A DNA stretch of 64,000 bases from contig WPIO01000078.1 in NCBI GenBank assembly GCA_009760855.2, positions 1,692,501-1,756,500 on the forward strand, given 5' to 3'. The notes below the pieces were generated by a model. It made no database searches and was not told the DNA's origin. It saw only the letters and a list, made by a program, of their open reading frames with translations. This DNA comes from Cristatella mucedo (taxonomy: Eukaryota > Bryozoa > Phylactolaemata > Cristatellidae). Made by a program: the position numbers and the translations under genes. Numbering within the stretch: the first letter of the stretch is position 1; each line of letters starts with the position of its first letter. Shown in pieces: positions 45,761 through 58,441 of this stretch.

Positions 45761-48000
45761 CGATGTGGAAACTAAAAATATTTTTGCCTGAAAGGTGAGA
45801 GATATCATCTGGAAAGACCAACGCTAGAGCGCGCCGTGAATGCAGGCCTCTACAGCAGCCTTATACTTCACGATCTAATTTACCTGGAGAGTCACCTCGA
45901 CCTGCCACACCAGAAAGCTTCGGCAGCCGAGTTCCAGAGATCAAGGCTATTTCCCGCCATGCCGCTGAGCTTGAGTAAGACGAGCGGCCGTCAGGTTAGA
46001 CCTCTTTACAATATCGCATGCGCCACAGCAACGGGGAACTAAAAAGTGTACAGGGGAAGGTCTTACACAATGTACACTAAAGGGGCGCAAGATGACTCCG
46101 AAAGCGCGAACAAACGTGTTAATTGGTCAGTCACTTTCCGAAGTCTCGCCGTCGTACCGACTCAGTTCCAACAGTACGAACGTACGCCGTAAAAGATCCG
46201 GCTAGCTGAGTAACTGCTTGGCTAGTCGGAGTCAACGTCCACCACAGTCAAGAGCTTCTGCCGAAAGACACCAACTCACGGGGGCCACGAACACGCTACA
46301 CAAGGAACGCGGAATATACAAGTCACAACAGCGAGCGTGCTATCCAGCTCCGCTCCGGCCTTGGGCACTCGTTGCCTTGCGTGCGTGGCCGCATCGCCGG
46401 AGCACGCCTGCAACCATCCAGGTGCATAACTTGGCGAGACCGGGAGCCTCCAACACCACGACTTACTCGGCTAACTTCTCCTATCCAAGAGCCCCAGTGA
46501 TATCTCGTCACCGCACATCCGGCCATGCCGTCGGTCCGACCCCGGCCAAGCCGTTGACCCTTACCACATTACAGCCGTCCTGTCCCAGCCAGCCAAACCT
46601 AGCCTGGGTACACTTCTAGAGCTAGAGCAATGTTTAAGGTTAGCTATAGAGCTTTTATGAACGCATTTCAAAGGAAAGGTCCTATATTTGTGACAAGCTT
46701 CTTGTGGTTGACGAACGCACTTCCTCTTCAATATTTAGTTGAATTCTTAAGGCTGCTTAACCCTCCCTGAAATCAAGTGACAAACCAGAAGGTCTGCAGC
46801 GCCTTTCTTGTGGTTGGGGATTCAGGCTCCAAGATACTGGCCATTTGGTCTCATTGCAGTATCATGCTTAAGCAACGGGAGACAATCTAGACGCGTGTTT
46901 ACACCCGCATGTGACTCGCGTCCGTGAGTACTCATCGGTCGTCGCACTGTAGCCCGCCTGCACAACAGATTCAAAAAGTTAAAACTCCTAGAAAGTTCTT
47001 AAATGGAGGTCACCTTACGAGACGGCCTTACAATGGAAGCTCTGAAGGAGCGCCGCACAAAATGCACAATTTAGCATCGCTCCATTCTCAGCGAACGGAC
47101 ACCGGAGCTTTGAGTCAAAGAAGCATCGCCACTCACCAGGCGTCGCTATTTTCTTCTGAACGGACGCTCTCTTTAGCCTCTTTTGAACAGAAATTGGTGG
47201 CCTTTTCTGCTAAGCCGAACACGATGCCATCAACCTAAGACGCGCCAATGATGCGGGCGTGCATTGCCAACGGCGATAGCGAACGCTCTCTGTGGCCTCG
47301 CTACGAAAATGGTGATTTTCGTTCGAGCGAGGAAAGCCTGGAGCTCTGCTGAAAACGTGCCGCCGCCGCTCGAAGTCCCTATCTTTTATGACCATGCATC
47401 ATTTATGTCTCAGCCTATTCACTTCTTCTGGTCAACTTAATAAGCCGCAGCGAACGTGTCTGCTTAAGTTATATTCTAGGCCCTCTGAATTGTCCATGAA
47501 TCAATGCAAGTTACTAGCCAATCGTAATACGACTGGGAGACCCGAGGATCTTCATACTTGCTTTGGGTTGAAGGCTCAGCATGATACTTGTTTGCTTATA
47601 TACGCTTGATACCGCCGTGCTTGTGACCAAACCTTGATAATTCATCATCTTAAATAGAGTTGGCGAGTGCCGGCTTTGAGCTTTAGTTTCCTCCCCGGGC
47701 GCTATACTGACGATCGCTCGCTGCGAGGCTGCTGTCAGCGGCAGAGAATCTGAGCGGCAGAGAATCTGCGCCAGCCAAGAATCAAATAAACAGGAAACGA
47801 AGGCGTCGGCGCCCGGAAGCGTTTCCGCTGCAGGTAGGTCTGCCTGCTGCCTGTTCGACGTATTTACTACACTTGTTTCGGTGTAGTTATTATTATCACC
47901 ACTCAAGCCTAGTTCCTAAGGCTCGCTGATGAGTATGCGATCATATTTTGATTAGCTACATTAGTTTATTAGTACTCGGAGCGTTCAAAAAGATAACGTG
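45761..48000. other. Unassigned DNA
   Basis: No exon or repeat family is recognised. The 133-codon plus frame at 46218-46619 is Pro/Ser/Arg-rich without a domain. Other frames overlap on both strands. Confidence 0.35.
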
Positions 48001-49660
48001 TCGTCTGATTGGAAGAATACGACGCCGCTACCCGGCTGTGAAAAGCGGCCCAGCTGCAAAGGTGAGCGAGCCGCCGCTGGCGCGGCGGCCTACGTCGCCA
48101 GTGTAGTCTGAACTATCGTCGGGTACGACACGGAACACCAGCCGACGAGCAACACCACCAGTTTGTTCTCCCTACACACGGAGCAGAGCGAAGCACGGCT
48201 CTCCTCGCCCCTCTCGCCCACCGGAGTCCCCCCCCGACTCCCTTGTCAAAACAAACACTAATAGCACGTCCGGGCTGCTTACCACATCGAGTGTCACAGC
48301 CCACTCGTACAGCGATCAGGGGCAGTGTCATCAATTAAATAAAACCACAGCCAGTTCACTTTAAGCGTGCGGCGGCCTCTCTTTGAACTTTTGCAGGCTA
48401 ATCGTCTGGAAACTGGTGCTTAGTCTTTTGCGCCGAAGACTCTTGATCGCTGCACAAGTTATCGCGCCTCCTTCTCTGGTGTGCCTAGGGTGCGCGTCGC
48501 CAGCAAAAGGCCGCATATATAGAAATCGGTGCCGCCCCGCTCCCCCCCCCCCCATTTGAAGAGCCGGAAGGTTTTTTAGCTCCAGCGACGGGCCTCTTTA
48601 GAACGGTCTGAAAAATAGGCTCATCCCATCAGAAAATATATGCAGCCCCCTCTGGAAACCGAGCCCGGGAGTGTGCACCGCAATAAGGCCTCCAGTAGAA
48701 TTTTCGTCACCGCCTGGTGAAAAAGTAGTACTCCAGATGAAGCACCTCGGAGCGGCGCCACCGTCAGCCAAGTCTCTGTGGACGCCGCTGCCACTTCTGC
48801 GGGTGCTAACTCTCTGTCGTGCGCTGGCAGCAACTCGGTTCTGTGTCGCCTCTTCGTTATGCGGCGTCTCTCTGTCCTGCGTCGCCTCTCCGGCCCGCCC
48901 TGCGACTCCCCGGACTGCGCCGGTTTTCCGGCATGCGGCGACTACCCGAACTGCGCTGCCCCTGTGCCTTTTCTCTGCCTGACGCCGTTGTGCCTTTTCC
49001 GCATGCCTCCGCTTCGCTCAGCGACGCCGCCTCTGAGGGCTCTGCCTAGGCTTCTCCGGCCGTCACCTCACCTTTAGCCGTCTCGCTGCCGGTCTTTGCG
49101 GCCTGGAAAATCTCTACCAGCCGTTGTGCCGCCGCCACTATGCGGCACGCCATCGCCGCTTGGCCACCCGTTGCCACCTGGAACGCCGTCTCCGCCGTTG
49201 CCTTAAGGTAGCGGCCCTGCAAAAGTTCGTCGCCCTGCACACCGTTGGCGAATGCTGCTGCCGGTTTCGGTCGCTCTTGTCGGCCTCCTCAGTCCGGCTA
49301 GCTCTTACTGCATCAGCATCGCGGAAGCTACCGTGCTCTACCTGCCGGTCAGGTGAATGCTCCCATTAGGAACGCCTGCAGCTTTTCGCAGTCGTCCTGC
49401 ACTGCCTGCGGAAGACTAGAGGCGAGGACGAGGAGGCCCCGCCTCGCATCGCAAGAAGCAAGCACAAGTGCCACTCACTCACTCAGTCGCGAAGCGACTT
49501 TGATCGACACCCTTCTCGAAACTTGGCAGCTAGCCAACGAAATCTCCTAAGCCGTCGAAGCTTTCAAACAGAATGCGAGACATCTCAAACTGACGAAATA
49601 AGTTGTAGTTTAACGCCTCGACAGCAAGCTAGCGACGACGCGGAAATACCGAACGTCCAA
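48000..49660. other. Third GC-rich island
   Basis: The stretch is GC- and CpG-rich, with a C run at 48541-48553 and overlapping low-complexity frames. It lies between the minus-strand TMEM216-like gene and the plus-strand SHANK-like locus, so a promoter region for either is possible. I saw no conserved first exon. Confidence 0.4.
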
Positions 49661-49668
49661 GAACCGAG

Positions 49669-49805
49669 CTGGGTTGGTCCAGCGGTTAAGGCGCTCGCCC
49701 CGACTAAGGTCTGGCTGAGGTCGTGGGCTCGAGCCCTGAGGCATATGTGAAGCGCCTGAATAGAGATTTAGTTCTCTTGGGGCGCTATACAAATGAATTA
49801 TATAA
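49669..49805 (+). mobile_element. SINE-1 copy
   Basis: The A box is TGGTCCAGCGGTTAAGG, the B box GGGCTCGAGCCC, and the tail GAAGCGCCTGAATAGAGATT TAGTTCTCTTGGGGCGCTAT, ending AATGAATTATAT. It is very close to 22115-22256, implying recent spread. Confidence 0.85.
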
Positions 49806-49857
49806 CTGTGTTTTTGGGCTCGCAGTGCCACGGCTCACGACCGTCCGACGTGCTCGA

Positions 49858-49985
49858 GGGATAGGAGGAATCAAAGCAAAGGTACAACTGAGTGTCGTCT
49901 GCATTGAAGCGAAAGCCTAGATTGTGCGTATCAATCACATCGCCAAAAGGAAGAATATACACCGTGAATATAAACATTCGTCGGT
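49858..49985 (-). mobile_element. LINE-A palm fragment
   Basis: The minus strand encodes GDVIDTHNLGFRFNADDTQL followed by YLCFDSS, a small piece around the YADD motif (here NADD). It adjoins the R2-like element. Confidence 0.7.
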
Positions 49986-51719
49986 GGTGCCCTGCATTGC
50001 CAAGGTCGCCGGTGCTACCTACAGCTCCCGGTCCAGGATCGGGGACCACACGGCTTTGGGACCGGTAATGCTTTGGGGCCGCAAAGGCGACGCAATGCCC
50101 TTCACTCCGTACGTGGAATGCCAAGGTCAATGAGGCGAGCTTCATTGTCTGGCCACCAGCTGCGACGAGCCCCAACCACGAAGGGCCTCACCACTGCCCA
50201 CCGGTAGCCTGGGGTCAGGAAAGACCGGGCAATGTCCGCATACTTATCGGCCTTGTTCTGAGCCGCCACCTCTAGGGCATCCTCGCTGCCGTCGAGCGCA
50301 CCATCACATCAACGATTGATAGTAATGCAGACATGGGTAGAGTGTCTCTGCTTGTTTTGCTTGATCTTTCGGCAGCTTTTGACACCGTCGATCACAAAGT
50401 TCTTCTAGAGCGCCTCTCATTTCGCCTGGGCATCACTGGCACTGCTCTGCAGTGGTTCAGGTCCTATCTCAGTGGGAGACTCCAGAGTATTTACGTGAAT
50501 GGACAAAGATCATCTGAAGTACCTCTAAAATATGGAGTACCTCAGGGCTCTGTGCTAGGTCCGGTCCTTTTCACCGTTTATACTCTCCCTCTTGCTGGTG
50601 TGATTGCCAAGCACAATCTAGGCTTTCACTTCTATGCGGATGACACTCAGTTGCACCTTTGCTTTGATCTCTCCCAGCCTTTGAGCACCTCAAATTCTCT
50701 CAACTCACTTGCTGCATGCATTGATGACATCCGATCATGGATGGCAGCAAATTTTCTAAAACTAAACGATGATAAAACTAACTTACTAGTTATGGGCAAA
50801 CCTAGTGTTATTCAGAAATTGGAAAGGCTGACTTTCAAAATTGGCTCTGCCAGCATATCTCCAGTTGAATCAGCTCGAAATCTAGGTGTCATATTCCAAA
50901 GCGACCTCTCGTTAGACGACCACATCAGCTCCACAGTCAAATCAGCCTATTTTCAGCTTCATAACATTGCTAAAATTAGGGCTTGTTTAGATAAGGATAC
51001 CACGTCCAAGTTGGTCCATGCATTCGTGACATCTCGTCTCGACTTCTGCAACTCACTGCTTACTGGCCTACCAGCATGTGCGATCAGGCGATTGCAGCTG
51101 GTGCAAAAACTCTGCAGCTAGGCTTGTCTGTCGTGAGCGTCGCAGTTGCCACATTACTCCACTTTTCACCGACCTGCACTGGCTCCCAGTCAAGCAACGG
51201 ATTGACTTCAAGGTTTTGTCACTCACTTTTAGGTCCCTTCATTCTATGGCTCCAGCCTATCTTTCAGATATACTACCCCATCAGGCCAAGCATCGTACCA
51301 CCCGCTTTTCGGAATCCAACGGTCTAGAAATACCTCGTACAAACCTTAAATCCTTTGGAGACCGTGCATTTAGTTCGTATGCTCCCAAAGCCTGGAACTC
51401 CCTCCCGACCTGCGTCAGAACATCCCCCGACCTGAACACATTTAAAAGGAACCTAAAAACACACCTATTTAGGACAGCATTTAGCGGGTCCCTGTGATTC
51501 GTCCTTGATGTGCTTATGCGTGCTGACACTGTGTATGCTGCCACTAACCACATTCGCATGCTGACCCTGTGCATGTCAACCCTAACCATGTTATTCATTT
51601 TGCTTGTTTTTCAAGCATGATTTTACTTACCATTCAATTGCATTTCACTTTGCAGCAAATGTAAAGCGCCAAGAGAGAGAGAGAGAGATTGAGATCTCTG
51701 AGGGCGCTTAATCAAGTGA

Positions 51720-51753
<34 letters not shown>

Positions 51754-52085
51754 AATCGATGCCATTGTCAATCACCAGGTCCGGAAGTCCGTGCCCTCTC
51801 GCTTGCCGGTGGTCTGTCTTGAGAGCTGGTCAACCGGCAAGTGAGAGGTCTCGGCCTGCCGACATGCATGCGAGCTCAGTGGCCAAAGAGCTCGGATTAG
51901 GCGGCCCAGAATTAGGTTATCTCGGGCCGTGATTGAAAGCAGCGTCGGCTGGCAGTGGCTAAGCACATGGCAAACGTTCTCTGTTAACGCACAACGTTTT
52001 TCACGTGCAGAGGTGTCGCGGCATATGCAGCAGCTGGGTGGTAACAGTCCTTGTGTATGACCAACTCCTTGCAGCACCTACTGGC
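49986..52085 (-). mobile_element. R2/NeSL-type LINE, endonuclease end, broken by LINE-A
   Basis: The upstream piece (52085-51752) encodes CCICRDTS, a spacer, and then ENVCHVLSHCQP and ARDNLILGRL. This is the CCHC pattern that precedes the restriction-like endonuclease in R2/NeSL LINEs, ending at LVIDNGIDLV. After the inserted LINE-A (50325-51750) the other piece (50320-49986) carries ALEVAAQNKADKYADIA, GYRWAVVRPFVVGARRSWW, PDNEARLIDLGI and RALRRLC, again in the family's order. Frame breaks show it is dead. The RT itself is not in the window. Confidence 0.75.
50325..51750 (+). mobile_element. LINE-A, recent, nested in R2-like LINE
   Basis: The copy starts within the RT at the MGRVSLLVLLDLSAAFDT region and is almost identical to 30780-32205. 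The frame runs from 50333 until one extra A in a run at about 51103-51107 shifts it, so the rest continues in the next frame to 51497. YADD is intact. The tail ends AAGTGAATTATTATTATT at about 51750. Confidence 0.92.
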
Positions 52086-53160
52086 AGAACACACGGGCTC
52101 ACTCAGTGGACGAACCGCCATACCCGAAATGACGGGCGAAGGCCTTTGGTCTGGAAGTGAATGTGGTTGGTGAATCTGTCCGTGGCCAGACAGCTGCTGA
52201 ACCCTGCCCTGTGCAGGTTGGGCTGCCCAAGCCGGCCTTCCACGAGTCTCATAAACTACCGTTGCTTCGTAATCATCAGTTGCAGCACGACCGAGTGTTG
52301 GATGAAAGCACAGTGCCGCTAGCAGCCATTCAACCGGCTATTTTCGATTCTGCCCTGACTGCACTATTCGAGACCTGCTGAGGAGAGCTACGGCTATGGC
52401 ATCAGGTCGAGCAGCGACCGATCGTCACATGGTAGATGGATTATGAAGAGCCGTAGCATCGATCACTCCCAATCGCAGTGAGCTCTAAAGAATCGCCAAC
52501 TGACTGCAGGACTCTAACCCACTGATTCACGAAGTTCGAGCATGTTACCACCAGTCTAATGCCCCGCCCCCCGGCAAGTTTCTAGCTGCGTGCCACGTCA
52601 GTCACCAGACTGCAACACTCAGCAAGCGCTCAAACACATGCTCGGATTGGCGCACTGCCTGACGATGCCATCGCCTCGTGCCCTCGCATGCCGCAAGACC
52701 AGCGTGGCTCTCTCGGGCCATCTCAGCTGCACAGTGAATGGAAATGACTCATCGTTGGGGATTTCACGGGAGAAGCCAAGGCTAACCGCAAGGCTATGCT
52801 GCAGGGCTGTAGCTGCAGGCATTGGCTAGCTCCTGAATGTCGAAGGGAGCCGTTGGGCGATGGTGCCCACCATCCCTGGTGGTGGTCTGGTGCTCACGTG
52901 AGCGCTCACGCGAATGCCTGTCCTTCGTGTGGTGGCCCGGTGCTCTAGCAAGGGGTATTTACTTGCAGTTGTATATTTTCGAGTGGTGTATGGCTGTGCC
53001 ACACTGCCCGTGTAAATAGGTCGAAACGAAATGCGAGCCGCCGCTCTCCGCAAGAGCAGAAGCCGCCGCTCACAGAGCGAGCTGACGCCACTGCAGCCCG
53101 CGCACATCGCATCAGCCGCCGGTCGCAGCTGCAAACGCTGTCCGCCCGCGCTTGCCGCAG
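52086..53160. other. Unassigned DNA with a SINE-2 fragment
   Basis: A minus-strand SINE-2 head fragment is visible near 52470-52560 (GTGGGTTAGAGTCCTGCAGT, TTGGCGATTCTTTA). No other feature can be supported. Confidence 0.4.
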
Positions 53161-53233
53161 AGGTGTCACGAGATCGATGTCAACGATAGCCTCTGGTCGG
53201 CTAAGGTCCGCCTGCAAACGGCAATGAGTGCAC
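53161..53233 (+). other. Possible SHANK N-terminal (SPN) exon fragment
   Basis: After an acceptor-like CGCTTGCCGCAG the plus strand reads RCHEIDVNDSLWSAKVRLQ then TAMS. SHANK SPN/ubiquitin-like domains have a C-x-x-[LI]-D, W-x-AK-x-R, A-[LM]-[NS] pattern at the same spacing. The donor (CAC/GTACCC) is poor, and the roughly 140 residues that should separate this from the ankyrin exon at 53573 are not in the intervening 340 bases. It may be chance. Confidence 0.25.
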
Positions 53234-53572
53234 GTACCCCCACCCCTGTCCGTCGGCCGTGGCTAGCTCTCGTCAGCTGCTGCCCTGCGCTCAGCCCGGC
53301 GGCCGTGCCCCTTCAACAATGCCGTCGTCCGGTTGGTCCAGGCTGAACCTTTGCTCTGCTTGCTGATGATGGCCGGCATGATGCTCGTGCTTCTTCAGAA
53401 TCTCAGCTCTGTAAAATGTGCTCAGCAGCCGTGTCACGTGACAGTCGATCTGCATGCCTCTGGCAAGGATAGCCACCCACCTTTTCCATCGAGGTGCCTG
53501 GCGCTGGCTGGCCAACTCGTCATAAAAGCATGCACAAATTCAACGTTGTACATTCACATTCTGCACCGGCAG

Positions 53573-53759
53573 CCTGCATTATTTGAAGGTGCAACTCGAG
53601 CTAGGCGCTTTCCCGAATAGCAGAGACCGGAAGAGCCTCACGGCATTCTTCTACGTGTAAGCTTCCAGGCTCAGCTCTGTGCCATGTGCCGAGCTGCTGC
53701 TGTGCGATTACACCTCCACCGGATGCCAGGACCAGCTGGGTTACATGGAGCTGCATCAG
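53573..53759 (+). pseudogene. SHANK-like ankyrin exon with in-frame TAA
   Basis: After TGCACCGGCAG the frame reads LHYLKVQLELGAFPNSRD, then RKSLTAFFYV, a TAA at 53658-53660, and then CAELLLCDYTSTGCQDQLGY and MELHQ up to CAG/GTATGC. SHANK ankyrin repeats have LLDLGASP-Y-D----LTPLY, then about 13 residues, then CELLL, a DENGW-like turn and EIHQ at this position. The blocks on both sides of the TAA lie in the same frame and at the right distance, so an ancestral single exon has acquired a stop, or the base call is wrong. The exon ends in phase 0, matching the next exon. Confidence 0.65.
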
Positions 53760-54488
53760 GTATGCTTCAGCAGTGGCTGCCGCTGCTGAAACTGTTTGCA
53801 CTCGTCTCTTGAGGGCAGCGCTGTTTTGGGTTGCATGCTCGGCTGCCTTCTGACCTTCCTTCTCCCAAATATCTGTCTCAAATTTTCTCCTGCCACCTAA
53901 GCGTTGAATTGTGATGGTAGCTTGGTCTTCGGACTTGATAGCACCTTTGTACTTTGGACCTTGTCTTTGCGCCGTGATTCCCGTCTCTCTTGCCCCTTTA
54001 GGGATCTCGTTAAAGTTGTTAATCGCGGCAGAGACCCTGTTTTTCTTGCTTTCTGTCTTATTAGTCTAAGGAGAAGTCATATGCGAGTATATCTGAGCGA
54101 GTCCATCGACTTCGTGGCTACACGCTAACAATCCTATAGTATTCACCTATCTGCGTGCACGAAACCGAATCCTTTTGCTTGGGGCATCTTGGCCATGGTA
54201 CTTTGCTGTTGTGGACTGCACTGATTATGCTTGGCTCAAGTACTTTGTGCAGAACTCCATGAGCCGGTGAGCTTCGTAAAGGCAGCAGCAGCTGCTGCAG
54301 CGGTGACATTGGTGGCAGCAGCAGCAGCAATGTAGTCAGCATATACTACGATTGAAGTCGTCAATTACTAGCCAATCAGGCTTTGGGCTTAGCTGGACTG
54401 TGGCGGCTCTGCGTGGTTATTTTTCAATGGCCAGATAGTGGGAGCTTTCTCGTTTTTATCAGTGCTGCATGCTCAGGCCTGCCATGTA

Positions 54489-55035
54489 ATGTAATGAATG
54501 TATCTCCGTCTGTAACTCCACAAAGCGATGAAGACTGTGTGGGTGTTATGCAGGAGAGTTTTGCATAGCACACTTACAGACTAAGCGGCTTTCGGTACGC
54601 ATTTTCGGTAGCCAACAGACTTCGTCTCACGTAACAAAGAGAAAGTGGGAAGCATAGCAGAGTTAGGAGAGCAGTTGAGGTAGTGAGTGAATGGAAGTAG
54701 CAGCTCAGGACTGCTGAAAAGGATGAGCCATAGTCGGCAGCAGGAGAGTAGTTGTCTTTGCATAAGAATTGCGGAAGCGAGTTCCACAGTCTTGGACATG
54801 CACAGCTAAAGCTTCTGTCGCCAACGGTTTTTAAGTGCAGGAATGGAACAGCTAATTTATTGTCCATACATGACCTGAGAGCGAGAGGAGGCTGAAACTG
54901 GTGCAGCAGTTCAGCTAGGTATGGAGGAGCCATGCCGTGGCCTTGGCCTTGTGGGCCGTGGCAGGCTATCCCAATGCGTCTTTTGCTTTGCATATATTGT
55001 TGGATAGAGTGGAAACCTCACGTGGTGACCCTTGC
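54489..55035 (-). mobile_element. LINE-B 3' fragment in SHANK-like intron
   Basis: The minus-strand frame encodes GMAPPYLAELLHQFQPPLAL, NKLAVPFLHLKTVGDRSFS and LWNSLPQFLCKDNYSPAADY. The LINE-B terminal GGAGTTACAGACGGAGATAC and an ATTACATTACAT tail follow at 54489-54515. It is moderately diverged from 20.2 kb. Confidence 0.85.
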
Positions 55036-55646
<611 letters not shown>

Positions 55647-55734
55647 GCATGCCAGATGACTCGGTGTCCTACCGTTACCGTTGGGTACTCACTTGTCTTG
55701 CTCCAATTGTACAGGAGAGTACCTAATGGGGCAC

Positions 55735-55835
55735 ATCGGGTCATCCAGTATTACTTGTTGGTTTAAGCCCTGCAGCTGGAAATTCTTTATTGCTCACTGC
55801 AAGCGATAGTGATTGTCGCTACGGCTGTTTGGTTC
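55735..55835 (+). mobile_element. SINE-2 remnant
   Basis: A degenerate B box (TTGGTTTAAGCCCTGCAGCT), CTTTATTGCTCACTGCAAGC and GATAGTGATTGTCGCTACGG follow the SINE-2 order. Confidence 0.5.
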
Positions 55836-56317
55836 AATCCGCGAAGCTTTACTTTTACTTTGTCAAGCCCACTCAAGGGCAGCCAAGTTCAAGGGCGTGT
55901 ATCCACCATTCATCCATTTTGGGTAGGCTTTTGAGATCTGTACTGATTCGTTGCCTCTTTACTGCAGGTGATGAGGCAGTGCATGCACCCACGGAAACTA
56001 ATGCCGTTGCACTTTTTCGTGTGCACGTACTCGGCGCTGCTCTCTGCTGTGGCTGCAAGGGCAGTCTACTCTGCAGTCTACTCCCGCGAATTCATTTGTC
56101 CTAAAAAACGTGGTTAGTTGGAATACGTCGGGCCTAATTTTCTTTGTCTTTTCTGTTTTCTCGAGCAGCTGTTTACAAAAATAAATAGGTCGAATAGCAA
56201 AAAAATCGGCCGATTCAACAGCTTCAGTGTCTAACGTCAGAAGCGCCCTTTGTGGCTGCAGTGGCGCTTGCAGTTAATAAAAAGAAATGCTTGCTGAAGG
56301 ACTCAACACCTTATAAT

Positions 56318-58340
56318 AATAATAATAATATAATATTGCACTTGATAAAGCGCCCTCAGAGAACTTAATCTCTTTCTAGGCGCTTTACATTTGCTGCAAA
56401 GTGATACGCAATAGAATAGTAAGTAAAATCATGCTTGAAAAACAAACAAAATGAATAATATGGTTAGGGGTGACATGCACAGGGTCAGCATGCAAATGTG
56501 GTTAGTGGCAGCATACACAGTGTCAGCACGCACAAGCACATCGAGGACGAATCACAAGGACCCACTAAATGCTGTCCTAAATAGGTGTGTTTTTAAGTTC
56601 CTTTTAAATGTGGTCAGGTCAGGGGATGTTCTGACGCAGGTCGGGAGGGAGTTCCAGGCTTTGGGAGCATACGAGCTAAATGCACGGTCTCCAAAGGATT
56701 TAAGGTTTGTACGAGGTATTTCTAGACTGTTGGATTCCGAAAAGCGGGTGGTATGATGCTTGGCCTGATGGGGTAGTATATCTGAAAGATAGGCTGGAGC
56801 CATAGAATGAAGAGACCTAAAAGTGAGCGACAAAACCTTGAAGTCAATCCGTTGCTTGACTGGTAACCAGTGCAGGTCGGCGAGAAGTGGAGTAATGTGG
56901 CAACTGCGACGCTCACGACAGACAAGCCTAGCTGCAGAGTTTTGCACCAGCTGCAATCGCCTGATCGCACATGCTGGTAGGCCAGTAAGCAGTGAGTTGC
57001 AGAAGTCGAGACGAGATGTCACGAATGCATGGACCAACTTGGACGTGGTATCCTTATCTAAACAAGCCCTAATTTTAGCAATGTCATGAAGCTGAAAATA
57101 GGCAGATTTGACTGTGGAGCTGATGTGGTCGTCTAACGAGAGGTCGCTTTGGAATATGACACCTAGATTTCGAGCTGATTCAACTGGAGATATGCTGGCA
57201 GAGCCAATTTTGAAAGTCAGCCTTTCCAATTTCTGAATAACACTAGGTTTGCCCATAACTAGTAAGTTAGTTTTATCATCGTTTAGTTTTAGAAAATTTG
57301 CTGCCATCCATGATCGGATGTCATCAATGCATGCAGCAAGTGAGTTGAGAGAATTTGAGGTGCTCGAAGGCTGGGAGGGATCAAAGCAAAGGTACAACTG
57401 AGTGTCATCCGCATAGAAGTGAAAGCCTAGATTGTGCTTGGCAATCACATCAGCGAGAGGGAGAGTATAAACGGTGAAAAGGACCGGACCTAGCACAGAG
57501 CCCTGAGGTACTCCATATTTCAGAGGTACTTCAGATGATCTTTGTCCATTCACGTAAATACTCTGGAGTCTCCCACTGAGATAGGACCTGAACCACTGCA
57601 CGGTAATGCAAGTGATGCCCAGGCGAGATGAGAGGCGCTCTAGAAGAACTTTGTGATCGATGGTATCAAAAGCTAATGAAAGATCGAGCAAAACCAAGCA
57701 GTGGACACTCTACCCATGTCTGCATTCCTAAGTAGGTCGTTGTATACCCTAAGCAATGCTGACTCTGTGGATTGATTAGCTCTAAAGCCAGACTGGAACT
57801 TACTAGCAAGGTGTGAGGTTTCAATATATGAGTTCAGCTGGTCTGCCGCGACCCGTTCCAGTGTCTTTGATAGGAATGGTAGAAGGGAGACTGGGCGGTA
57901 GTTGCTTAAGTTCTCTTGGTCTAGTGTAGCTTTCTTGAGAAGTGGCCTGACTACAGCTTTTTTGAAAGGTGCTGGGACCTGACCTGAGGCTAATGACATA
58001 TTAATGATGTTGGTTATGCATGGCAGCAGCAGATCAATGCAACGTAGGAGCAGGACAGTGGGAATAGGGTCCAGTGGACTTGTTGTCTTCTTTGATTGAG
58101 ATACGAGCTTTAGGACTACATCACTAGTGACCTGTTTAAATGCAGACATTGAGGCGCAGCCAGGAACCGAGGAACAGCATTCTAGTGGGAAGGTTGTCAT
58201 CGCAGGGATGGATTCCCTGATTTTGTCTATCTTCTGCACAAAGAATCGAGAGAAGCGATCGGCTAGATCATCACAAGGATCATCAGGTAAGGAGCTAACC
58301 TGGGAACGGTCGAGGAGATGGTTTATTGTCGACATCAGAC
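56318..58340 (-). mobile_element. LINE-A, longest copy, intronic
   Basis: The minus strand starts near 58340 with the linker (MSTINHLLDRSQVSSLPDD) and passes [20 protein letters not shown] and FQSGFRANQSTE. It reaches RNADMGRVS, where a small indel at about 57685 changes frame. From 57697 to 56552 an unbroken frame covers the RT from motif A through YADD to FSGSL. The tail is a TAATAATAAT run at 56318-56335. ACCTT-like words lie at both edges, a possible short target duplication. It sits about 100 bases before a SHANK-like exon, antisense to it. The AP-endonuclease is missing. Confidence 0.93.
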
Positions 58341-58441
58341 CTTGACCCTGGTCGTGATTGTGGGCGCCTTGCCGCCACGAGCTGCTGCTGAGCAGACAGT
58401 GCCGTGCCAGCTAACCGCATCTGCTGCTGCTCTGCTTGCAG

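Noticed and set aside
53659-53671. Intron between GT/GTAAGC and TTCCAG in the first SHANK-like exon
   Set aside because: It would remove the TAA and join conserved blocks, but would be only about 12 bases long, too short to be spliced. The sequence on both sides is already in one frame, so a stop inside one exon is the simpler reading.
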